The position numbers were made by a program, and so were the translations under genes. Positions 53,822-64,000 of a stretch of 64,000 nt of DNA are shown one piece after another. Origin of the DNA: Poronia punctata (taxonomy: Eukaryota; Ascomycota; Sordariomycetes; Xylariales; Xylariaceae); contig MU401469.1 in the NCBI GenBank assembly GCA_022579005.1, positions 248,001 to 312,000 on the forward strand, in the 5' to 3' direction. Numbering within the stretch: the stretch's first letter is position 1; every line of letters begins with the position of its first letter. The notes beneath the pieces were generated by a model. That model saw only the letters and a program-made list of their open reading frames with translations, was not told the DNA's origin and made no database searches.

Positions 53822-55221
53822 ACCAATCTACCTAGACACCAACATAATGTTAGGGGCTCATGATCGGTGAGAGGCCGGTCTGTCTATATAGACGAGTCCA
53901 ATAGAAAAGAAGAGTTAAAAACACCAAACATGTAATAGATTGTGAGATTGTCTTATGTTTTACTTGGTATACGGGTATGTTGGCGTAGTTGTCGGTTTGT
54001 TTGTGCTGTAGTTATCATACCTCGTAGGTATATAAGCGTATAAGGTAGGAATGCTTGCAGTGTTAATATACATCTCAGACAAGTTTTTGTTTCCCTACAA
54101 CTTGTACAACTATATATATAAATGTCCACTTGTATCTTTTGCTAGAGTGTAGGTATATATGGTAAACAGGATCTCCCTACATAGGACTTGTAAATAGAAG
54201 ATCGGAAAAGGGGGAAGGTGGGGTTTACGTCGACCCGCAAACTCTTTGAAGTCTTTAACCCTATTTGGTTTGGTCTTCACTAGCCACAGTAATATGCGCC
54301 AGTACGTGCTAAATACCAATCAATTACATTACCTAAGCCACAACATGCTCATGACATATTTTTGGATCATCCTTTGATCCCATTCCGAGCTTTGGAAGTC
54401 CCGAAGCGGAAGCTCGTCAAGAAACTGCCAACCTTCTGGCGGATTAACACGGAACCAGTGCAGTGCCCCACGGAGCATGCCTTGAACGGCCTCATTACCT
54501 CAATTTCTGCTAGATCAAGTCATATTCTAGTGTTTCATTGCCGTGTCCGTACTCTCTTCCGGCTTGTGATCTGGGTATTGCAAGAGGAGACCACCGATGA
54601 GGTCTTGCTTCTGTAAACCAGACTAACCTAGTAGCTAACCGGGCCAGTGCCAGGTTATGCGATTTTGGGATGGCGTTCAAGAAACGCGTTGATTCGGTCC
54701 GCTGAATCGGTCGAGCTGCCGAATAAGGTGGTAGATCCCGCAGATCCCCGTGGGGTTCCCACGCCGCCCCATGTGGTACGGAAAGCTTGGTTTCACGAGC
54801 ACGATCAGTCGGCGGAACCTCTAACCTAAGGTTACACCTTATGATATTCTACATGAGATGCGACAGGCTGGGGCTATGGTGGTGTTTCATCACACATTAG
54901 AGCCGAGCATGGCGGAGTCTGCGCCACGGCTTATTAGTATATATGCCCACTTCGATCTCCTCCCGTTTCAACATCGGAACATCGTGTCGGTGCTTCAGAG
55001 GTGGTCTTTTTAAGCATAGTACACCCGACATAGCGCCGGAAGCATTACCTTGGCGACCCATCCGCTGGCACTTGCTCGAGCAAGTCAAGCTTCAAACCAC
55101 ACTAGATCTATAAGTGTCACCACGCTTCCAACTGTTATTCCTGTCTCGATCCACTCGTGTTTCCACATCGCAATCCCTTTCTGACTCGGCCAACTCGAAA
55201 GAGACCAAACCCGCGGAAACG
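53822..55221. other. Intergenic, upstream of alpha-amylase
   Basis: Two open frames (54362-54616 and 54647-54829) look partly protein-like but show no recognised motifs, and I could not join them. The last 300 bp is the amylase promoter. Confidence 0.4.
54988..55001 (+). promoter_or_regulatory. Candidate AmyR binding site (CGG-N8-AGG)
   Basis: CGG followed by eight bases and AGG fits the published AmyR consensus CGGN8(C/A)GG. It lies 221 bp upstream of the alpha-amylase start. One such match in a few hundred bases is not rare by chance, so support comes mainly from position. Confidence 0.35.
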
Positions 55222-56691
55222 ATGCGTGCTTCAGCTGTCTCCGTCGCTGTTCTTTCCCAGCTTCTTGTCCCCGCCCTGGCGGCGGACACAGCGGCATGGA
55301 AGTCTAGGAACATCTACTTTGCCTTGACAGATCGTGTAGCCCGCAGCGGCGACGACACCGGAGGCGATGCGTGCGGTGATCTTGGGAGCTACTGCGGCGG
55401 AACATTCAAAGGCCTGGAGTCCAAGCTCGACTACATTGCCGGCATGGGATTTGATGCTATATGGATCACCCCCGTCGTGACAAGTAGGTTTCTTCTTGTT
55501 GACATAACTGACGAGGCGCCAACTACTTTCTCACTGGTCAGCGGCTGACATGTATCGTGATATAAAGATAAGGACGGCGGCTACCACGGATATTGGGCGA
55601 AGGACCTCTACAGTATCAACTCCAATTATGGATCCGCCGACGACCTGAAGAGTCTGGTCAGCGCGGCCCACGACAAGGGAATATACATGATGGTAGACGT
55701 TGTCGCAAACCACGTCGGCCCCGGCGACATCAGCGAAAATCAACCCGAGCCGCTGAACCAGGAGAGCTCCTACCATTCCGCGTGCGAAATCGACTACTCT
55801 GACCAAAATAGCGTCGAGAACTGCCGCATCGCTGACCTCCCCGATGTCAACACGGAAAGTTCCGAGATCCAAAGCCTCTACGAAGAATGGATCAGTTGGC
55901 TGGTGGAGGAGTATTCCTTTGACGGCGTCCGCATCGACACTGTGAAGCACGTCGACAAAGATTTCTGGCCTGGCTTTTCCGACGCTGCCGGCGTGTATAC
56001 CATCGGAGAGGTATTCGATGGTGGCGTCGACTATCTGTCTGGCTATGCCTCCCTCATGTCGGGATTGCTGAATTACGCCATCTACTATCCAATGAACAGG
56101 TTCTACCAGCAACAGGGTAGCAGTCAGGATATGGTAGACATGCACAACCAGATCAGCGAGGCCTTCCCCGACCCGTCTGCCCTGGGTACTTTCCTTGACA
56201 ACCACGACAACCCGCGCTGGCTCAACGCCGTGAACGACCAGGCGCTGCTGAAGAATGCGCTTGCATACGTCATTCTGAGTCGCGGCATCCCAATCGTCTA
56301 CTACGGCACCGAACAAGGCTACGGTGGCGGCGCCGATCCGGCTAACCGCGAGGACCTCTGGCGCAGCGGCTTCGACACCTCGGCCGACCTCTACCAGGCC
56401 ATCTCCAAACTCTCGGCAGCGCGTAAATCTGCCGGAGGCCTGGCCGCCGACGACCAGGTACACCTATACGTCGCCGACACGGCCTACGCCTGGAGTAGAG
56501 CCGATGGCGAGCTCGTCGTACTCACGACTAATAGTGGCTCGGGATTCAGCGGCGAACATTGCTTTGACACCCAGGTGCCTAACGGCTCGTGGAACAACAC
56601 CTTCAGCGAGGGAATGTACTCTGCGGACGATAGTGGCAAGGTTTGTGTCACTGTCGAGAACGGCGAGCCGGTTGTGCTCCTTGCCTCTTAA
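55222..56691 (+). CDS. Secreted alpha-amylase, GH13
   Basis: This endo-acting enzyme cleaves alpha-1,4 links in starch outside the cell. Exons 55222..55483 and 55568..56691, split by an 84-bp intron, give 461 aa. Signal peptide MRASAVSVAVLSQLLVPALA ends before ADTAAWKSRNIYF, the standard fungal amylase start. GH13 regions are all present: DVVANHVG, nucleophile D211 in FDGVRIDTVKH, acid/base E235 in YTIGEV, and D301 in FLDNHDNPRW. Ca-linked regions YCGGTFKGLESKLDYIAGMGFDAIWITPV and Cys pairs near 51/58 and 160/173 match TAKA-amylase. A C-terminal beta domain is present; there is no starch-binding domain. It is slightly shorter than TAKA-amylase. Confidence 0.95.
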
Positions 56692-57080
56692 TTCTCTAGT
56701 ATGAGCAGAACAAGCGCGTGCGATTATTAAATAAAATACTTTCCACTTCTACCGAAACCCTCTTGCTAGTGTACGTGACTGTAAGACTATGTGGAAAGGT
56801 CGCCCTAGGCTGTCATGGTATTATCAGGAAGAAGTCGGCTATTAAAGTAGATACACGAAATGGGTGTCGTTGCACAAGCCTGCACCTCCACCTATAAAGC
56901 GTGCCGGGATCCTTGGCGCTGACAAATTAACGAAACGACGTACATTACTAATCTACGCATCGGGAACCTTGGTATGCCTCTCTGTATAGAAAAGCCTATA
57001 AAGTTTAATGACTAGTTAAGAGACTCGTCTAAACCCGAGTAAATATTTTCAGTAAAAGCGGCTTTGGAAGCGTCCTACAA
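56692..57080. other. Intergenic, no gene seen
   Basis: Spacer between the amylase and the TOXD-like dehydrogenase on the same strand. Nothing else seen. Confidence 0.55.
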
Positions 57081-58421
57081 ATGCAGAATTACGGTCTGAT
57101 AAGAGAAGCTGCAGGGAAAGCCGCACTCGAGGCTATCCCGGTTCCCAAGTTGGAAGACGATTATGTCCTGGTCCGTACTGTCGCCGTGGCTCTCAATCCA
57201 ACGGACTGGACGACGCTCGACGCTCCAGGGGACGATGGGACTCTTGTGGGATGTGATTTCGCCGGTGTCGTTGAAGAGGTTGGTAGTGTGGTGTCGAAGG
57301 GTTTCAAGAAAGGGGACAGAGTTGCGGGTTTCGCACATGGAGGTATGTGCCTCCGTTTTTCCGCCTTCTAACACTTGAAAGCCGAAGCGGCCACGTCCGT
57401 GGTTTCGACTCCCAGGGTGATTTCCCCGTCTAGCTAGCTAACAAGCTCGATGTAGGTAATGATGCCAAGCCACACACAGGCGCCTTTGCGCGTTACATAG
57501 TCGCCAAGGAAGATCTCATCATGCGCATACCTGACCAACTCAGTTTCGAATCCGCCAGCACTATCACTGTCGGGGTCGCGAGTGCTGGGTACGCGCTGTA
57601 CAAGGTCCTTGGCCTGCCGTTTCCCGGAGAGCAGCAAGTAATGGAGGGGAAGAACAAGAACACCCTCTTGATATATGGTGGGAGTACGGCTACGGGAACT
57701 ATTGCGATTCAACTGGCTAAGTTGTAAGATTTTGGGTCCCCGGTTCTAGGGTGAAAGAGAATGACAGACAAACTGACAATCAGGGATATAAAATAGATCT
57801 GGTTGGAAGGTTATTACTACATGTTCTCCTAGGCACTTTGACATGGTCAAGAGCCGGGGCGCGGATGAGGTGTTCGATTATGTGTGTATCCCCCCCTTAT
57901 GGGCTTCAGAAGCTTGAAAAGAAGATTGTACGCTGATACACCGATCCCAATTATAGCGAGCGCAGGGCGTAGGCAAGCAAATTCGAGAAGCGAGTAAAGA
58001 TTCCATCACCAAGGTGTTTGATACGGTCAACTCCACCGAGACAGCCCAGATCTGCGCCGACGCATTTGCGGACCCCTCTGGAGAAGATGATGGGAAACGT
58101 ACCTACTGCAACTTACTCGGTGAGCCCTGTCCACGCGATGACGTCGAATCTGTCTTCTTCCTTGGGTATTCCCAATCCGGCGAATTTTACATCTTCGAGG
58201 GAGAGAAATACGATGCGAGACCTGAAGACCAGGTTTTCGCGAGAAAATGGTTCCCGCTTGCGGAGAAGCTTTGGGCTGAGGGGAGGTTGAAGACGCATCC
58301 TGAAGAGGTGGGTACGAAGGGGCTTCTGGGATGTCTGGATGGTATGGATAGGATGCGGAGGGGTCAGGTTAGTGGTGTCAAGTTGGTTTATTGTGTTGAT
58401 GATACGGCTTGGCCGGCGTAG
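57081..58421 (+). CDS. TOXD-like zinc-binding alcohol dehydrogenase / enoyl reductase (MDR family)
   Basis: This NADPH-dependent medium-chain reductase is of the TOXD/trans-enoyl-reductase type common in fungi. Exons 57081..57342, 57456..57723, 57797..57881 and 57957..58421 give 359 aa, the usual size. The N-terminal GroES-like domain shows [27 protein letters not shown] and [12 protein letters not shown]; catalytic zinc ligands are absent, as in the family. The nucleotide-binding domain has [21 protein letters not shown] then [28 protein letters not shown]. Intron 2 must end at AAATAG|ATCTGG; the earlier AG at 57786 brings a stop. The third intron has two possible boundary pairs that differ by one residue. 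No polyketide synthase is nearby, so a role in secondary metabolism is unsupported. Confidence 0.87.
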
Positions 58422-60428
58422 GGACGTTTGGTCATTGGGTTGGGGCCTATCTGAGTACCGCCGTCGTAGCTCAACTGATGAATTATATCGGGGCCAATTT
58501 ATTCCATGGGAGCTGGCCACTCTATTCAAATTCACCAGCCTGAAGCGGCCAAACCCATGACTACTTGTATACCGTAGGGATCTGTTGGGAAGGGTGTAAT
58601 GGTTTTTCGCACATGATGATAAACTCCTATTACTACCCGACCTCGCTAGGCTCTTGTTCTCCGGGCTCACGCCCAACTTCTACTCGTAGGCGCAAATGGG
58701 CACGAGGCAACGATGCCATGTGGGTACTTCAGAAGTCTTGCTTACTAGCCCTTACGACTTCACTTTCGCAAGATCGAAGCAACGCGGACACAAACTTCTA
58801 CGAAGAAACGCGAGTATAGGGGCCAGCTTCGGGATGACCATGCGGACAGGATTATAGGCGATTTCAGAACCGGGGCCGGGGTGATCAGAGGGATATCAGC
58901 CGGTACCCTCGGAGACTCTACCTATGCCTTTTCGAGACGTCCAAAGAGTCTAGACTCTGAACACCCCCAAACGTGCTCGAAGGAGACCGACAGACCTAGA
59001 TCCCCGGACCACGACTACGCCAGACTCAGCGACAGTATAGCTCGCGGTCATAGTTTTAATAGCTTTTTCATGACGTGATGCGAGGTGTTTTCGAGTTGTG
59101 TACGGTTAGAGCGACAGTGAGCAGTCCATTGCCTGTTACCGAAAGACCATTCAAAAGAAAGCTTTATCCTACTACATACATACATTCGTCAAAAGATCTT
59201 TTCAGTTTTACTTGGATGTCGCATCTATTTAGACACCGACGATGTTATCTTGAGGGGCCGGGTACTGTATCCCGATTCTCGTGTAATGAAATAGAGACAG
59301 GGGCTTACGGATCATACTCGTATGCGCCCTTTACGGAAAGGAATTGTCCCGATGCATCCCTACCCCAGCTCGCGTACAGCTGATCTACTTATTCCCGGAT
59401 CTACCTAGAGCTTAGTTCCACCAAAAGATTCAGCTTGAAGTCGCGGCATTGCCCACCTGGTAAGCTGGGAAACTTTTTGATGATTTGTTCGGCGCTGTAG
59501 GTACCTTATTCTTTTTTTATCTGCTTGTCATAAACATAGGTAGTTATGTATAATACTTCTTCCTCTTCTACGTCGATACACGTTCTTCTTGAGGGTACCT
59601 ATTCGTCAAAACCATCAGAACCAGACCAAATATGCCAACCAAACCGTAACCGACACGAGGCGGTCGAATGCACGCGTTACTAGCGTCATTGTCCAAACTT
59701 GGCGAGAAAGACTTGGTTCTGCCGATCCCACTCTCTGGACGCGGCTTGCGAATTGCATATTTCGCGCGTCTGGGGCAATGGAGGGGCTGTTCGCTTAGCT
59801 AGGGCGGATATGCTAATGCGGTAAGGACCTCGGCTTGTGAAATGCGGTTCTTTTAGGCAAGGAAAAGCTAGACCACCATAATACCACCTAGCCCTTGCGA
59901 TAAAACAGGAAAATAGACTTGGTTTGTCTAACGGATCCGGGGTCAAGGCATGATAAACAGGGAATTCACGAGAGGCTTAACTTGAAATAGCACCTTTATT
60001 TGGCAATAAGAGACGCACGTGGCGTACCTGTCCTGGATCGAAGCGGTAGATATTGGGGGCCAGGAGTATCTACTTATGTAATGGACATACCTAGAAAACA
60101 TGCGATGTGACGTTGGGAGGGCCGGTCGTTTTCCCACGGTGGATCCTCACATCCCGTTGAGTATTCCGGATGTTCCCCTACTACCTAGCTACCTAGTAGG
60201 TGGCAACCTACGAGTAGACTAGGTATTACTGAAAAATGCATTTGTGGATTGCCGATGCAACATGGATGGTCGACTAGGTATTAACCTGGGAACGGGCTAT
60301 GGCCCATGGGCCGGGTAGCAGCTGATGCTGTATAAGAAGCGAGGAGTAGCCACCCTACCAGCCAGTCCCCTGAACGCGCTCTGGCTTGTTTCCTCGAAGA
60401 TCGACAAAAGCCCAAAACGACAAGCACG
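58422..60428. other. Intergenic, no gene seen
   Basis: This 2-kb spacer holds several short ORFs (58565, 58881, 59075, 59589) with no motifs. CTACCTAG-type words cluster at 60180-60230, near the promoter of the next gene. Confidence 0.45.
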
Positions 60429-62272
60429 ATGAAGGGCCCAATCTCCCTGTCGCTCCTAGCGCATCTCCTCGCCGTTGTGCACGCGACAGCAACGCCCTCG
60501 ACTCTCCAAGCATGCGACACCATCGACGCTGCACTCCCCGGCCGTGTCTCGCGCGCCGGCTCCATCCCCTACTTCAAAGAAACGCGCGCCTACTGGTCGA
60601 CAGCGCTACATAGCTTACGACCTGCGTGCCTCGTGCTGCCTGAATCGGCGGACGAGGTGGCTACTGTAGTTGGCGTCTTGAACCAGTTCCCGAGTGTAGA
60701 GTTTGCTGTTAAGAGCGGAGGCCACGATCCCAACCCCGGCCATGCCACCGCCCGTGATGGTATCCTGATCGCTACGCGCAAGCTGAGCGGGGCTACGTAT
60801 GATCCTGCGACCGGTCTCGCGTCGGTCGGCCCAGGCGGCGAGTTTAACGATGTTATGACAGATCTGGAGCCGCACGGTGTGACGATTGTAGGAGGGCGAT
60901 TAGGTTAGTGTGGTGTTGGCGCGACTTGGCTGATATTCGGAAGGCTAACCGCTAGATAGGCGTTGTTGGTGTTGGAGGATTCGTACTCCAAGGTGGACTC
61001 TCCTTTTTGAGTGCGCAACATGGTCTTGCTGCCGACGTACGTAAAGCCCTTGTTCATAGATGAGAGTGTGCAAATTGAGCGTTACTAATCCGGCATATCT
61101 AGAATGTTGTGGGTTGGGAAACCGTCATGGCCAATGGATCCGTCGTCAACGTTGACGCGGCCGCCCACCCAGAGCTTGCTACCGCCATGAAAGGAGGTGG
61201 CAGCCAATTCGGTAAGCACCTTAAATTCCGTTCGGGTGACAAGTATCCTAACCCAAACACAAAACCACAGGCATTGTAACACGTTTCAAGATCCGGACCT
61301 ATCCCATCGGAGAAGTATGGGGTGGCTACAGAATCTACGACCCTTCTCAAGCCACTAAAATATTCGAGGCCCTTCACGCATTTGCCGCAACAGGCGCTCA
61401 GGATCCCAAGGCTGCCATTATCGAAACGAATCTCATTCTAGTCACTGGACTTAAGAGTCATCTCATGTACTTCTTCTATGATGGACCGGAGCCACCGTCA
61501 TCAGGACCCTTTGCCGACTTTTTGAAGATTCCTTCTCTGATTAGCACTACCAAGAAGCAGGGCTATGCAAAACTGGTAAGTGACGACATCTCCCAGTTTT
61601 TTCGATTTCTCTCCTTCTCCAGTTCCGTGTAATTCTAGTTCTAACAGGGCATATCCAGCTCGCCAGCAATGCAGTGCCCACAGAGCTTCTTAATGAACGT
61701 GTCTCGTTCCGAGTAAGACCCCTCCTCTCCCTCTTTCGGATACATGGGCAGAAAGCTGATATTAGGATCTTGTTCAAAAGACCTACACGATTCCCTTTAT
61801 CCCCTCTTTCCCGGGCCTTTATTCCACCATATGGGACAAGTGGCACGAATTCGCAACTACATACCTCGGAAACCCCCTACGCATCACGGGACAATGTTCC
61901 ATCGACTTCCAGCCCTTCCCCTCGGCCATTGGGGCGCAGAGTGAAGCAAAAGGAGGCAACTCGATGGGCCTGTCCGGTTCAGATCCGGATCGCTTCGTTC
62001 TTGTAATGCAGTGTGCATGGGCACTCGCCAAAGACGACGCCCTGATCTACGCCCTCTCGCGCGACATGACCGAGTGGCTCGCAGCGCAGGTTCCGATCTG
62101 GCTCGCGGCCGCCAATATGACGGATACCTACAACCCTCTTTTCATGAACGATGCTCAGGGCGATCAGAATGTGACGGGTTCGTACAGGGACTACGAGCTG
62201 TTTAAGCAGCTGCAGCAAGAGGTCGACCCGAACGGGTTGTTTAGTGGGCGGGCTGGTGGCTTCAAGTATTAA
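60429..62272 (+). CDS. Secreted FAD-linked oxidase (berberine-bridge-enzyme-like)
   Basis: This flavoprotein oxidase of the PCMH-type FAD-binding family acts on small molecules such as sugars or alkaloids. Exons 60429..60903, 60960..61036, 61103..61211, 61271..61575, 61659..61712 and 61781..62272 give 503 aa; the five introns are 56-83 bp. Signal peptide MKGPISLSLLAHLLAVVHATA is present. The FAD domain contains RPACLVLPESADEVATVV, then H99 in VKSGGHDPNPG, the expected covalent flavin His, and GRLGVVGVGGFVLQGGLSFLSAQHGLAADNVVGWETVMANG. The substrate domain ends with the BBE-like segment YNPLFMNDA and DPNGLFSGRAGGFKY. It looks complete and functional. Confidence 0.9.
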
Positions 62273-62998
62273 TCGGACTGTAATGTTTACAAATAAAGCG
62301 TACGCCGTAGACTTGATATAAGAAGCACAACAGATGGAAAAATCAGTGCTAATAAGTAATGATATATCTGAAGAAAAAAAAAACCCAGTACATGATTTTG
62401 AAGCTTATTTTACCTAGCGTACCTGTCCGGAGACGCGGTAAACAAAAACACTCAATGATGGTGTTTTGTCTGTTGCTGGAAATCAGGTACTATTGTAAAT
62501 ATTCTACGAGTATAGTACCTTTAAGAGGTACCTACAGTAGGTACCTACTCGTACAAGTAAGGTTAGGGGTCCACATTATTAGGGTTGCACACTTAAGTAC
62601 CCCGCCAGCCCCGCATCACTCTCTCAGGGGGCACATTCTTGCTGTAAAGCCGCTAACCTAGTAGGTTAGACGCCATAAAGTACGAGTAGACACCATAAAT
62701 TTCACAAACTTTTGTCACCGAGGACTCGGAGTGTAGGCAATTATTCTCTACCGTCACCGCTAGTTTTTAAACACTCGTTGTGAGGAGGAAAACGACTCGT
62801 TGCTGTGAATGCCCAACGGCTCAATTTGTCCACAGAGGCCTTCATCTTGGCTGTGTACTTGTATGGGAACGGTTGGTGAATGCTCAGCAGCACGGGCTGG
62901 TTTATCGCTGGATCTGGAATACCCTTCCTCTTCCACTTCAGGGTGTTTGAATTCTTGTTACAAAACACGCCGCGATTTAGGCTTCATGAGTGACGGAC
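62273..62998. other. Intergenic with clustered GGTACCTA words
   Basis: No gene was seen. 62516-62560 carries three GTACCT words and the 16-mer CTACTCGTACAAGTAA, also found at 45621. An A-run at 62374-62381 lies near the oxidase 3' end. Confidence 0.5.
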
Positions 62999-64000
62999 AT
63001 GTCGCCGACCAATCCCTATCTCGTGTACAAACGAGACACGAGTCGACTCATCTATTGGATCGTTAAAACCTCCAATGCCATCATCTCCTCGGCTTCGGCC
63101 CTTCCAGATGACGCCCCCAAAGTTTGCAACACAACTGGCCAAGTGACCGTCTCCGGTCTCACGTCTCTGTGCAAGCTGATAGCCAAATACATAGACAGAA
63201 CTCCCTCCGCCATTCTGGAACTCTTCGACGCCGTGATCAAGGGCCGCACCGCACTGCACCTGACATTCAAGCAGTTCTCCGCTGGTCAAGACGATCCCGA
63301 TATTCATAAAAGTAATGAGTCGCATAGACACTTTATTGATGTCCTTACCGAGGCCTTTGGCGTTCTTGGGGGGGTCCAATGGGCACAGGAGAAGCTGAGC
63401 ACAAGCTCAACAGGTCCTACTCATTCTTCTTCAACTGGCGATCAAGAAGACATCGAACAGGTCCTGTTCTCAAACACCTTTTCGGCACTCACAATCGATA
63501 CGCAAGGAGAACAGGACGAGGAAGAGGACGCTGCAAGTGACGCAGACCTTGATCACCAACCCCAAAATAGGCCAGGCCCGAGGCGTCAGCAGAAGAAATC
63601 GTCTGGTAAAGGAACCAAACGTAAGAACGGAAAGAGTAACAAGAAGAAGCAGAAGCAGAAGAAGCAGGCGCAAGAGCCCACTCAAGTGCCGGACGACATT
63701 CCTATCGAGAGCTATCGCATCATCCAGGACAAAGATGGCATCGTCACTGAATATCTGATGGCCGTCTACAACCTTGTCAAGGAATGGGTCGATATCAGAG
63801 CCTATCTGCAGGACTTGTGGCAAGACGTTGCTTATCGCGGTCTCAACAGTGCCGTCGCCGCGGCTGTCTCCAACATTGGTATTCAGATGATCGAGCGCTC
63901 GGCTGCCGCTATGTTTGCCGACTTCCCTGGACACGAGTCGTACGAGACAGTCATTGACACTATTACTAGAGGCGACCCGGACAAGGCACAAGGGCAATTC
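62999..64000 (+). CDS. DUF6604-type fungal protein (3' partial)
   Basis: This is one open frame of 334 codons from ATG at 62999 to the right edge, without introns. The start MSPTNPYLVYKRDTSRLIYWIVKTSNAII matches the opening of fungal DUF6604 proteins (Y-x2-YK-x2-T...W). A helical region follows: VTVSGLTSLCKLIAKYID, then FIDVLTEAFGVLGG. Residues about 140-240 form a charged linker, first acidic (EQDEEEDAASDAD) then Lys/Gln-rich (KKKQKQKKQAQ), as in other members. The domain resumes with LVKEWVDIRAYLQDLW and GLNSAVAAAVSNIGIQMIERSAAAMF. Biochemical function is unknown. The C-terminus lies outside the window. Confidence 0.8.
   Translation, partial: MSPTNPYLVYKRDTSRLIYWIVKTSNAIISSASALPDDAPKVCNTTGQVTVSGLTSLCKLIAKYIDRTPSAILELFDAVIKGRTALHLTFKQFSAGQDDPDIHKSNESHRHFIDVLTEAFGVLGGVQWAQEKLSTSSTGPTHSSSTGDQEDIEQVLFSNTFSALTIDTQGEQDEEEDAASDADLDHQPQNRPGPRRQQKKSSGKGTKRKNGKSNKKKQKQKKQAQEPTQVPDDIPIESYRIIQDKDGIVTEYLMAVYNLVKEWVDIRAYLQDLWQDVAYRGLNSAVAAAVSNIGIQMIERSAAAMFADFPGHESYETVIDTITRGDPDKAQGQF

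Noticed and set aside
54362..54829. Two plus-strand open frames upstream of the amylase
   Set aside because: Partly protein-like, but no domain is recognised and I found no intron joining them in frame; perhaps a gene relic, not supportable.
55531..56463. 310-codon minus-strand frame
   Set aside because: Antisense shadow of the alpha-amylase second exon, whose GH13 motifs are unambiguous on the plus strand.
57081..62272. TOXD-like reductase plus FAD-linked oxidase as a cluster core
   Set aside because: Such tailoring enzymes occur alone often; a 2-kb gap and absence of a backbone gene give no support.
63470..63997. 175-codon minus-strand frame at the right edge
   Set aside because: It is antisense to the DUF6604 coding frame; the leucine run comes from the opposite-strand Lys/Gln codons.
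1..64000. CRISPR arrays, bacterial operons, prophage, 5S rRNA
   Set aside because: No regularly spaced repeats, no Shine-Dalgarno-led gene strings, and no 5S-like sequence noticed; the DNA is eukaryotic nuclear.

Overview
The window is nuclear DNA from a filamentous ascomycete (Pezizomycotina, probably a Sordariomycete, although the lineage is inferred). Most genes carry short spliceosomal introns of 50-100 bases with fungal CTAAC/CTGAC branch sites. The three tRNA genes have introns next to the anticodon. Protein families include fungal-type 7-TM rhodopsin-like, NmrA-like, bZIP with a long C-terminal domain, DUF6604 and fused PabA-PabB proteins. Exon boundaries were assigned by eye from splice signals, reading phase and family conservation. 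There are about 27 protein genes, two weaker small ORFs, one pseudogene, three tRNA genes and one small transposable element.

Region 1-11 kb: an epoxide hydrolase cut by the left edge, a decayed esterase pseudogene, a rhodopsin-like membrane protein with a GC-AG intron, an acyltransferase-3 membrane enzyme, a tiny three-exon gene (70 aa), an intronless MlrC-type M81 metallopeptidase, tRNA-Thr and tRNA-Glu, and an isochorismatase-like hydrolase. Region 11-26 kb: a gene-sparse island holding a predicted small secreted cysteine-rich protein (13541-13821) and a possible zinc-binding small ORF. A CoA-transferase III (second GC-AG intron), a DHA1-type MFS drug/polyamine transporter, a double GNAT acetyltransferase and tRNA-Leu follow.

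Region 26-43 kb: fused para-aminobenzoate synthase (folate), a nuclear-looking 2-oxoglutarate/Fe(II) dioxygenase, an FSH-type serine hydrolase with an altered nucleophile elbow, a TDT-family (Mae1/Ssu1-like) transporter, and a divergent NmrA-like / bZIP pair sharing a promoter with a repeated octamer. Two secreted proteins (one resembling eqolisins) and a DUF1295-like membrane enzyme come next. Region 43-64 kb: a SNF5/SFH1 chromatin-remodelling subunit, an AT-rich 405-bp MITE with pogo/Fot1-like ends, an 876-aa alpha/beta hydrolase with a long disordered N-terminus, a sterol-desaturase-like protein with eroded histidine boxes, a 67-aa charged protein, secreted GH13 alpha-amylase, a TOXD-like enoyl reductase/dehydrogenase, a secreted FAD-linked oxidase and a DUF6604 protein cut by the right edge.

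I see no convincing biosynthetic cluster: catabolic, transport, secreted and housekeeping genes are interleaved on both strands. The most interesting items are the unannotated secreted cysteine-rich gene, the octamer-rich NmrA/bZIP promoter, the in-frame intron in the bZIP basic region, and the MITE.
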